Positions 1-5,791 of a stretch of 7,632 nucleotides of DNA are shown here, one piece after another. Numbering within the stretch: the stretch's first letter is position 1; the number at the start of each line of letters is the position of its first letter. The notes beneath the pieces are model-generated. The model saw only the letters and a list, made by a program, of their open reading frames with translations. It was not told the origin of the DNA and did no database searches. The stretch is from Planktomarina sp. (GTDB lineage Bacteria > Pseudomonadota > Alphaproteobacteria > Rhodobacterales > Rhodobacteraceae). Location: positions 1 through 7,632 of the forward strand of contig JAKMFM010000103.1 in the NCBI GenBank assembly GCA_022425445.1, in the 5' to 3' direction. Made by a program: the position numbers and the translations under genes.

Positions 1-117
1 AATTATGTCATCCAAAATGGTCGCAGCGACCCGGCCAGCTTCTTTCATGCCCGCAAAGTCACCGGGTTCATAAATTCGGATACCATCTTTGGTCAGTCGT
101 CCACGGGCTGAGGTCAC
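1..117 (-). CDS. map: Type I methionine aminopeptidase, N-terminal fragment
   Basis: Only the first 39 codons are in the window; the gene continues past the left edge. The product removes the initiator methionine from new proteins in the cytoplasm, using two metal ions. The visible part, including RLTKDGIRIYEP (residues 7-18) and the stretch around MKEAGRVAATILDDI (24-38), resembles the N-terminal segment of alphaproteobacterial Map. The metal-binding residues lie outside the window. The start is GTG at 117-115, chosen because an AGGAG ribosome binding site (129-125) lies 7 nt upstream and the family-like sequence begins directly after it. It lies 76 nt downstream of sfsA on the same strand, an order common in alphaproteobacteria, so the two may be co-transcribed. 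Recognition rests on a short segment. Confidence 0.85.
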   Translation of the reverse strand, partial: MTSARGRLTKDGIRIYEPGDFAGMKEAGRVAATILDDII

Positions 118-193
118 GTGAATGCTCCTAAATCAGATCTTCATTCTCTATAGGCCAAGGTCACGCGCACAGCCAGACCATGACAGGAAAAAT

Positions 194-916
194 TCAACGC
201 TGCGCAGGGCTATCTATATGAAGGGGTAACGCCCGCTCAAGGGTGATCTGTTCACAACTCACCGCACAGCTGTAGCACAGCATCTCCACTCCGCGCTGCA
301 GGGCGCGTTTGCTCGCCTCCGCATAGGCGGGATCCAAATCTGTCGCCAGACGGAACCGCGCGCAGCCGGTATGCTGGACACAGTAGATCAACACTGCACG
401 ATGGCCCGCCTCTGCCATATCCCCCAAAACGCCCAAATGTTTTAACCCGCGCGCTGTGACCGTATCGGGAAACTCGGCCCAATCGCCGCTGCGCAAAAGA
501 TGCACATTCTTGACCTCAACATAGGCTTGCGGCAGTGTGGGCGCGCTCAACAAAAAATCTACCCGCGAGTTCGCGCCGTATTTTTGCTCGGGCTGGATGG
601 TGTTATACTCGGCAAGTGGTGCAATTTTGTGATCGCGCAAAGCCTCATCAATGATTTTATTCGGTAGGCTGGTGTCAATCCCAACCCATGCACCACTGTC
701 CAACTGCACTACGCGCCAGCCAAACTTGAGCTTCTTTTTAGGATCATCATTCGGCTCAAGCCAAACACGCAAGCCCGGTTCTTGAAGGCCAATCATAGCG
801 CCAGGATTGGCACAATGAGCGGTCACCTGCCGACCATCATCCAAAATAACATCTGCTAAAAAGCGTTTATAACGTTTGATCAGCCGACCTGGCACAAGAG
901 GGGTTTGAAAGCGCAT
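194..916 (-). CDS. sfsA: SfsA family protein (sugar fermentation stimulation protein homolog, putative nuclease)
   Basis: This 240-residue protein has the usual SfsA length. The N-terminus has the family's OB-like part, with RYKRFLADV at 15-23 and HCANPGAM at 34-41. The C-terminal part carries the signature blocks SRVDFLL (117-123), YVEVKNV (132-138) and FPDTVTARGLKHL (149-161). The D120 and E134-x-K136 arrangement fits the PD-(D/E)XK-type nuclease fold assigned to SfsA. E. coli SfsA was first described as affecting maltose metabolism and binds DNA; its cellular role remains unclear. The ATG at 916-914 is supported because the N-terminus (MRFQTPLVPGRL) aligns with other SfsA starts and the next Met is residue 41. 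No good ribosome binding site precedes it. A candidate promoter lies so close that the mRNA may be leaderless. The gene is divergent from the MoaB-like gene and upstream of map. Confidence 0.95.
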   Translation of the reverse strand: MRFQTPLVPGRLIKRYKRFLADVILDDGRQVTAHCANPGAMIGLQEPGLRVWLEPNDDPKKKLKFGWRVVQLDSGAWVGIDTSLPNKIIDEALRDHKIAPLAEYNTIQPEQKYGANSRVDFLLSAPTLPQAYVEVKNVHLLRSGDWAEFPDTVTARGLKHLGVLGDMAEAGHRAVLIYCVQHTGCARFRLATDLDPAYAEASKRALQRGVEMLCYSCAVSCEQITLERALPLHIDSPAQR

Positions 917-932
917 AGAGCAGGCCTATACC
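905..932 (+). promoter_or_regulatory. Candidate promoter for the moaB-like/GNAT/ahpD-like/ompA-like cluster
   Basis: A -35-like TTGAAA (905-910, 5 of 6 to the sigma-70 consensus) and a -10-like TATACC (927-932, 4 of 6) are separated by 16 bp. A start of transcription near 939 would give a leader of about 23 nt holding the AAGGA ribosome binding site at 951-955, which precedes the ATG at 962. The -35 lies inside the first codons of the divergent sfsA. This is a match by eye, not a mapped promoter. Confidence 0.45.
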
Positions 933-952
933 TAACGGATATTCGAACGCAA
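925..952 (-). promoter_or_regulatory. Candidate sfsA promoter, overlapping the opposite promoter
   Basis: On the minus strand, TTGCGT (952-947) and TATAGG (930-925) are spaced by 16 bp. The -10 uses the same TATA bases (927-930) as the plus-strand candidate. Transcription would begin around 918, only about 2 nt before the sfsA ATG, which would fit the missing ribosome binding site. The -35 matches the consensus at only 3 of 6 positions, so this is weaker than its partner. Confidence 0.3.
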
Positions 953-961
953 GGATGCCCT

Positions 962-1684
962 ATGCCAAATCCAACAGCCGCGATGCTTGTCATTGGCGAT
1001 GAAATATTATCGGGACGCACCCGAGATGCCAATATGTATCATCTTGCCAGCCAACTTACCGAACAGGGCATTGATCTCAAAGAAGTGCGTGTGATTAGCG
1101 ATGATAGGGAATCGATCGTCCATGCGACGCGCGCACTCAGCGCCGCCTATACCCATGTGTTTACCAGCGGGGGCATTGGCCCCACCCATGATGATATCAC
1201 CGCCGATTGCATCGCAGCAGCCTTCGGCGTCTCAATCGGTGTGCGTGCCGATGCCCGCGCCATATTACAAGCCCATTATGCCGCCAATGGCCAAGTTCTC
1301 AATGAAGCACGTCTGCGCATGGCGCGTATCCCCGATGGCGCGCAGCTGATCGACAACCCAGTGAGTAAAGCGCCCGGTTTTACCTTGCAAAACGTGCATG
1401 TGATGGCCGGGGTCCCCTCGATTTTTCAAGCCATGGTTGCCAGCGTGCTTCCCAGCCTGACAGGCGGCAAGCCGCTGCTGAGTGTCACCTATCGGGTGGA
1501 TCGCGGGGAGGGAGATATCGCCACCCCACTTGGGCTCTTGGCCAAGACCTTCCCCGAGCTATCAATCGGCTGCTATCCGTTCCAGAAAGACGGGCTATTT
1601 GGCGCAAATATCGTCTTTCGTGGCACAGATGAAACACAGCTGCAAAAAGCACTGGCGGCCTTGCAGGTTGAATTTCCACAATGA
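962..1684 (+). CDS. MoaB/CinA-N-type molybdopterin-binding domain protein
   Basis: This 240-residue cytoplasmic protein belongs to the COG1058 group: the N-terminal domain of CinA, related to MoaB and MogA. Visible blocks are the opening strand into GDEILSGRTRDAN (12-24), the signature TSGGIGPTHDDIT (68-80), and VMAGVPSIF (147-155). The C-terminal nicotinamide-nucleotide amidase domain of full CinA is absent, which is usual for this short form. MoaB and MogA relatives adenylylate molybdopterin; whether this protein does so, or acts on a nucleotide as CinA does, cannot be told. The start at 962 is preferred over the TTG at 905 because AAGGA (951-955) sits 6 nt upstream and the conserved sequence begins just after it. 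Its TGA overlaps the next gene's ATG, so translation is likely coupled. It is often annotated as competence/damage-inducible protein A, a name that overstates what is known. Confidence 0.9.
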   Translation: MPNPTAAMLVIGDEILSGRTRDANMYHLASQLTEQGIDLKEVRVISDDRESIVHATRALSAAYTHVFTSGGIGPTHDDITADCIAAAFGVSIGVRADARAILQAHYAANGQVLNEARLRMARIPDGAQLIDNPVSKAPGFTLQNVHVMAGVPSIFQAMVASVLPSLTGGKPLLSVTYRVDRGEGDIATPLGLLAKTFPELSIGCYPFQKDGLFGANIVFRGTDETQLQKALAALQVEFPQ

Positions 1685-2406
1685 CCCTACCCACCGCGCA
1701 CCGATTGTATGAAGCCACCACAACCACTTGGCCAGCACGCACAACCCGCCAAGAGGCGGGATGGGAGATTCGCGATGGGGCGGGTGCTGGTAAACGTGTG
1801 TCGGCTGTCACATTGGCCCAAAAGGACTTGGCCGATATAGAGTGGATCGAAACAACCCTAACGACGCTGGGGCAAGAACACTTGTTTATGATCCGTGACG
1901 GCGATGAGATCCTCGATGCGGCACTTGCAGCCCGCGGCTATGAGATCATCGATCCGGTTATCTTTTATCTATGTGAAACCGCGCGTTTGCGGCCCGCGTC
2001 CCTGCCCCGGGCGCAAAGCTATTGTATTTGGGAACCGTTGCACATCATGCGGGAGATTTGGGCAGCAGGCGGCATTAACGAGCCACGCATCGCTCTGATG
2101 CACCGAGTGCAGACCCCAAAAACCGCCCTCCTGGCCCGCAGTGGGGACACTTCTTCCGGCGTTGGGTTTCTCGCCCTTGATGGAGAGATTGCCATGCTGC
2201 ATGCGGTCGAGGTGCTGCCAGATTTCCGCCGTAGGGGCGTGGCAAAAAAACTTATGGCACAGGCCGCAAAATGGGCCGAAGATCACGGGGCACGATATAT
2301 GGCGTTGATGACCACCCGCGACAATACAGCCGCCAATCGCCTTTACAGCTCTTTGGGAATGCGTCCCGTGGGGCAATACCATTACCGCATAAAGGACCTA
2401 GCATGA
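1681..2406 (+). CDS. GNAT family N-acetyltransferase
   Basis: This 241-residue protein is a predicted acetyl-CoA-dependent N-acetyltransferase with unknown substrate. The catalytic GNAT domain is in the C-terminal half. Strand beta-4 (about 172-179) leads into the pyrophosphate-binding loop RRRGVA (183-188), matching Q/R-x-x-G-x-G/A, and is followed by helix LMAQAAKWAEDHG (191-203). The late motif N215-TAANRLYSSLGM (to 227) ends the fold. The N-terminal half (about 1-110) includes an ARGYEIIDPVIFY-type segment resembling the end of a second, degenerate GNAT-like domain without a CoA loop; that reading is inference. The ATG overlaps the upstream stop as ATGA. The only nearby Shine-Dalgarno-like AGG is about 15 nt upstream, so translation is probably coupled. 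The stop overlaps the start of the next gene in the same way. Confidence 0.9.
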   Translation: MTLPTAHRLYEATTTTWPARTTRQEAGWEIRDGAGAGKRVSAVTLAQKDLADIEWIETTLTTLGQEHLFMIRDGDEILDAALAARGYEIIDPVIFYLCETARLRPASLPRAQSYCIWEPLHIMREIWAAGGINEPRIALMHRVQTPKTALLARSGDTSSGVGFLALDGEIAMLHAVEVLPDFRRRGVAKKLMAQAAKWAEDHGARYMALMTTRDNTAANRLYSSLGMRPVGQYHYRIKDLA

Positions 2407-2969
2407 CGAATTCTCCCACCGCTTTGAACCTGCCCATGGTCTCGCCTTTGCCAGAGGCGACGCAAAAATATTTTGATATTTGTCAAGACAAGCTGGGCAT
2501 GATCCCAAATGTGTTGCAAGCTTATGCCTTTGACATAGATAAATTAAATGCATTTATCGCCCTCTATAACGACGTCATGCTGGCTGACAGTGGACTGTCG
2601 AAACTCGAGCGCGAGATGATTGCCGTCGTCGTATCCTCGATCAATAAATGCTTTTATTGCCTCACCGCCCATGGGGCGGCAGTACGCGCCCTGTCGCAAG
2701 ATCCCATTTTAGGAGAGCAACTTGTGATGAATTACCGGAGTGCCGATTTGGACGCCCGTCAAAAAGCCATGCTTGATTTTGCCGCGCTCATGACCGAAAG
2801 CAGCCAGGATATTGAAGAGGCAGACCGCGCCGCCCTGCGCGCAGTGGGCTTTTCGGACCGCGACATTTGGGATATTTCCGCAGTGGCAGGATTCTTTAAC
2901 ATGACCAACCGCATTGCCAGCGCCACCGATATGCGTCCAAATAAGCAATACCACGCGCAACACCGCTAG
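2403..2969 (+). CDS. AhpD-like peroxidase-related protein (carboxymuconolactone decarboxylase fold)
   Basis: This 188-residue all-helical protein belongs to the AhpD/CMD superfamily, in the subgroup usually called uncharacterized peroxidase-related enzymes. The complete AhpD active-site pattern E-x11-C-x2-C-x3-H is present: E71, C83, C86 and H90, within CFYCLTAHG (83-91). In Mycobacterium tuberculosis AhpD the same residues form a proton relay and a redox-active cysteine pair that reduces peroxides. The partner reductant here is unknown. The N-terminal LGMIPNVLQA (31-40) is typical of this subgroup. The start at 2403 is supported by AAAGGA (2391-2396), 6 nt upstream, and by the ATGA overlap with the GNAT gene; longer upstream starts would lie far inside that gene. 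The next gene begins 7 nt after the stop. Confidence 0.92.
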   Translation: MTNSPTALNLPMVSPLPEATQKYFDICQDKLGMIPNVLQAYAFDIDKLNAFIALYNDVMLADSGLSKLEREMIAVVVSSINKCFYCLTAHGAAVRALSQDPILGEQLVMNYRSADLDARQKAMLDFAALMTESSQDIEEADRAALRAVGFSDRDIWDISAVAGFFNMTNRIASATDMRPNKQYHAQHR

Positions 2970-2976
2970 GACCCAT

Positions 2977-3882
2977 ATGCTACGCAGCTTCGCTTTCTTG
3001 TTTCTCCTTCCGTTTTCTGCTCAAGCGATTGAGCTGAAGATGCCAATCGGGCTGGTTGAAAGCTACCAGGTTGAACAGGGCTTGGCGACGCTGAATGTAC
3101 CCACTGGCGTCTGGAATGGTGCTGAGGTGCCCAGCATCGCGCTCACTGGACAGGCGACGACAACCACGTTTCACTCAAATGAGATCCGCAAACCCGAAGA
3201 CGTGGCAGCCGCAATTTGGCCGCAACTGGAAGCTCAGGGCTATGACTTGGCCCTGCATTGCGCAGATCAAACCTGCGGCGGCTATGATTTCCGCTTCTCC
3301 CTACCGGTGTTACCGCCCCCGCAAATGTTTGTGGATCTGGGCGACTACATCTTTTTGAGCGGCATGAAGAATGATGGCGAGGGCCTATGGGTACTCATCA
3401 GCCGCTCACTCAGTCAAACCCACGTACAGATCACCCACCTCCGACCGTCACGCGCGCCGGTGCCCGCGCTGCCTGAGGCGCTGCCATCACACGCCAGTGG
3501 AGCCTTGGAGGCAGATCTCAACACAAGCGGTCGCCATGTGCTTGCAGATCTCACCTTCGACGCCGGATCGGCGCGTTTGGACAAAGAAAATTTCGCATCT
3601 CTGCAGGCATTAGGCGCCTATCTGACACGCCACAGCGATCAATCCATCGCTTTTATTGGCCACACGGATTCCAGCGGATCACATCAGGCCAATCTAGACC
3701 TGTCCAAACAAAGAGCCGAGGCGGTGCGGAGCATGTTGCTCCGTCAATTTCCCGAAATTTCCCTAACGCGGGTCGGCTGTGAAGGGATTGGATATTTTGC
3801 GCCTTTGGCCAGCAACGCCACCGCAGACGGCCGCGAGATAAACCGGCGGGTCGAAGTGATCTTAGTCCCAACCGCCCCCTAA
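2977..3882 (+). CDS. Secreted OmpA-domain protein (peptidoglycan-binding)
   Basis: This 301-residue protein is predicted to act in the periplasm or outer membrane. A signal peptide spans residues 1-17, with a hydrophobic core (FAFLFLLPF) and an AQA cleavage site before I18. Residues 18-185 form a domain I do not recognise, with a close cysteine pair (C95, C100) that could form a disulfide. The C-terminal OmpA domain spans about 189-297: LTFDAGSARL (192-201), GHTDSSG (228-234), LSKQRAEAV (242-250) and NRRVEV (289-294). D231 and R246 are 15 residues apart, as are Asp271 and Arg286, the diaminopimelate-binding pair of Acinetobacter OmpA. No lipobox is visible. The ATG at 2977 has AGGA (2968-2971) 5 nt upstream, overlapping the previous stop. 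The TAA overlaps the end of the convergent gene by 4 bp. Confidence 0.9.
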   Translation: MLRSFAFLFLLPFSAQAIELKMPIGLVESYQVEQGLATLNVPTGVWNGAEVPSIALTGQATTTTFHSNEIRKPEDVAAAIWPQLEAQGYDLALHCADQTCGGYDFRFSLPVLPPPQMFVDLGDYIFLSGMKNDGEGLWVLISRSLSQTHVQITHLRPSRAPVPALPEALPSHASGALEADLNTSGRHVLADLTFDAGSARLDKENFASLQALGAYLTRHSDQSIAFIGHTDSSGSHQANLDLSKQRAEAVRSMLLRQFPEISLTRVGCEGIGYFAPLASNATADGREINRRVEVILVPTAP

Positions 3883-4232
3883 ACTTGTGCCAATTCGCGT
3901 CGCACAACGGTTTTGAGCAAATCCAGTTCCGCCCGCAACTGCGCGATTTCAGCCCGCAAATCACCAGCCAATATTTCACCGGCGATCACCGTAAAATCAC
4001 CAGTTTTTTCACCCGTCGCCAAAGAGATTAAACAGCTGTGAAAACCGTCTGACAGCATCTCAAGCGGCAAAGGAAGTTTCAGACTCCAAAGCCCATCTGC
4101 AAGGGGCGTCACGGAAATACCCGCAATCTCGACCCCTTGGTAGGTGGCGATCACATTTGGTGCATCAGCGGCGCCTTTCAGCTGGCCTGACCAAATCCCA
4201 TTTCTCAGCTCGGAATGTTTGAGATGGCTCAT
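3879..4232 (-). CDS. Small protein of unknown function with C-terminal coiled coil
   Basis: I do not recognise a named family in this 117-residue protein. It has no signal peptide or membrane segment, so it is probably cytoplasmic. Residues 1-85 look beta-rich, with hydrophobic/polar alternation and regularly placed glycines and tryptophans (W14, W49). The region from about 90 on (DLRAEIAQLRAELDLLKTVV) is heptad-like and strongly predicts a coiled coil, so it may form oligomers. The reading frame is convincing: an AGGA ribosome binding site (4243-4240) lies 7 nt before the ATG and the product has balanced composition. It lies 16 nt downstream of the DUF6478-like pseudogene on the same strand, suggesting an old two-gene operon. 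Its TAG overlaps the ompA-like stop in convergent orientation. I recall similar proteins in Rhodobacteraceae but cannot confirm this here. Confidence 0.75.
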   Translation of the reverse strand: MSHLKHSELRNGIWSGQLKGAADAPNVIATYQGVEIAGISVTPLADGLWSLKLPLPLEMLSDGFHSCLISLATGEKTGDFTVIAGEILAGDLRAEIAQLRAELDLLKTVVRRELAQV

Positions 4233-4248
4233 GGTGCGGTCCTATTCA

Positions 4249-4984
4249 TCAAATTTCCCCCCGTGGGCACTTGCTAAATGCAATATCTGTAAGTGGAATG
4301 CGGTTAAAATTCGGGGTCTCAAAAGCCAGATCGAACCAAATTTTTTCGACCCGGTTCACATTGGTTTTCAAATGTTCGAGATCAAATTCCACTCCAATAT
4401 TTGACCAATTAGGATCATGCGCCTGAATAAGTTGCTCCGTATTGAGCCCGTGTTTGATGTTCAAACGGACGGTAAATCCTGTTACTCGCTCAGCAAAATT
4501 TCTCCAGACAGGCCAATCAATTCATCTTTGGCAAAGCTTCCACACAAAGAATCGGGCAGATCAATGGCGAGAGATAGAAAGCTGCCGTCGAATTGAAACA
4601 ACTCCAAAGCCACGTCATAGGGCGCGAATCCTTGCGATATGTCATTGCGAAGTTGCTTGACAATAACAGCGCAGTACCCACCATCAAAAAACACCTTGGT
4701 ATTTGACGTGAGGCGCGCACCGCTTTGCACCACGGGGCCGGACCTGGAGGGGCACGTCACCGTCCAAAGCTCGGGGCGCCAAGACCAATGCATATTAGAG
4801 CCATGCCGATATGTTTTGGAGTCGCCCAACCGGTGATGCAATTCATCATCGATAGTTCTATGACGTCCGCGAGCTGGGTCTGAAGCGTCAAGGCCTCGCG
4901 CCGCTGTTGGCGAAGCTTGGCGGTTTTTACGCCCACAACCCGCTGCAAGCGACGGCGCCATAACTTAAGGTATGCAGAGGATAT
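4249..4984 (-). pseudogene. Broken DUF6478-like gene, two frameshifts and probable lost start
   Basis: Three consecutive minus-strand reading frames join into one protein resembling the DUF6478 family of unknown function, which I know from Rhodobacteraceae. The first part (about 4984-4851) reads LKLWRRRLQRVV and later TQLADVIELS. The second (about 4850-4499) reads DDELHHRLGDSK, HWSWRPELW, QLRND and FQFDGSFLSLAIDLP. The third (about 4498-4249) reads RLNIKHGLNTEQL, VEFDL and NRVEKIWFDL, and ends CPRGEI before TGA. One missing base near 4850/4851 and one in the A-run at 4495-4498 (a T-run on the coding strand) explain the shifts. AGGG (4994-4991) lies 6 nt before an ATA codon (4984-4982) in frame, where ATG would be expected. 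Restored, the protein would be about 245 residues. The only other start in that frame is TTG at 5026, without a ribosome binding site. Assembly error is the main alternative. The family name is from memory. Confidence 0.75.
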
Positions 4985-5200
4985 TGCCCACCCTAAATAA
5001 CCAAAATAAATTAATTTAACGTCCAAAGAGTTTAACCATATGTGATCGCTGATATTTGAAGCCTGGGCGAGTTTCTACACATAGTTGAAATTGATGTCAC
5101 CAAACCCACCAAAAACTAACCGCTTCTGCTCAGTAGCTTTGAGCGAACCGAGAGAGCCACCGGATCGGCGTGTAAACTTTCACGTCCTTGTCCCAGAGAC

Positions 5201-5791
5201 CTATTGCGCTGCATTCTCGGCGGCAAGCGTGGCCTGGGCAAAGCTGCGGAGCAGCTCTTCGCCGTCAATGCCAGAAACGCTTGGGCCAAGTCCAGAATAG
5301 ACCCCCAAGACCACCAGCTGATCTGCAACATTCACAAAAGCTTTCCAACCGCGCGCGCCAAGATGCCCCGGGCGCGATTGATCCGTCAGCTCGATATAAA
5401 GCGCGTTGCGGCTTCGTTTCATTTTGTGAATCGACACGTCGCCGGCTTGACCACTGGCCGCAAGCCACCCTTTGCCCGCACCCTTGCGCAGAAACCGTGC
5501 AAGCATGGGTAGATCATTTTTTGAACCAGCAGCTGCAGCAGTCAACAGATGCCCATAGGTGGGATCAAAAGCATCATGGCCGCGCAGCCTGACGCAGCTT
5601 GCAAAGACCACCCCTCCCCTGCGCCCGCTGCTACGGTCAAGACAATAGCCCTTGGGCGCGCCAATTGAGATCCCGCTGGGCAACGATGCCAGAGAACCCG
5701 GATCGCCCGAAGGCTGTGTCCTGTCATACAGATGTGTTTGGCAGCCAGCGAGTGCAAACAGGCCCGCTGCCAGGAGAAGTCTAGAGATCAA
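5201..5791 (-). CDS. Putative lipoprotein of unknown function
   Basis: This 196-residue protein is predicted to be exported and lipid-anchored. The N-terminus MISRLLLAAGLFALAGC has a short charged start, a hydrophobic core and a lipobox LAGC (14-17), with C17 as the modified residue; Q18 at +2 is compatible with outer-membrane sorting. The mature part has two more cysteines, in GYCLD (48-52) and ASCVRL (64-69), which could pair. The late segment LVVLGVYSGLG is hydrophobic but too short to be a clear membrane helix. I recognise no enzymatic motif. The start is TTG at 5791-5789: it gives exactly the signal peptide, and the only alternatives upstream before an in-frame stop are ATT or non-start codons. 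No strong ribosome binding site is seen. The start lies inside the end of ilvD, with an 11-bp overlap, so translation probably depends on ilvD. Confidence 0.82.
   Translation of the reverse strand: MISRLLLAAGLFALAGCQTHLYDRTQPSGDPGSLASLPSGISIGAPKGYCLDRSSGRRGGVVFASCVRLRGHDAFDPTYGHLLTAAAAGSKNDLPMLARFLRKGAGKGWLAASGQAGDVSIHKMKRSRNALYIELTDQSRPGHLGARGWKAFVNVADQLVVLGVYSGLGPSVSGIDGEELLRSFAQATLAAENAAQ

Noticed and set aside
905..961. Upstream TTG start extending the MoaB-like protein by 19 residues
   Set aside because: It would overlap the sfsA start, has no ribosome binding site and adds non-conserved sequence. The TTG is better read as part of a -35 element, and AAGGA precedes the ATG at 962.
4757..5026. 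An independent 89-residue gene starting at TTG 5026
   Set aside because: It has no ribosome binding site, and its first residues are encoded by AT-rich non-coding-like sequence. Its middle part is better explained as the N-terminus of the broken DUF6478-like gene, and its C-terminal part is out-of-frame translation of that gene.
5111..5144. Possible terminator after the lipoprotein gene: GCTCA/TGAGC stem (5128-5144) with a T5 run downstream on the minus strand
   Set aside because: The stem has only 5 bp and the T-run begins about 12 nt later, so it does not resemble an intrinsic terminator.
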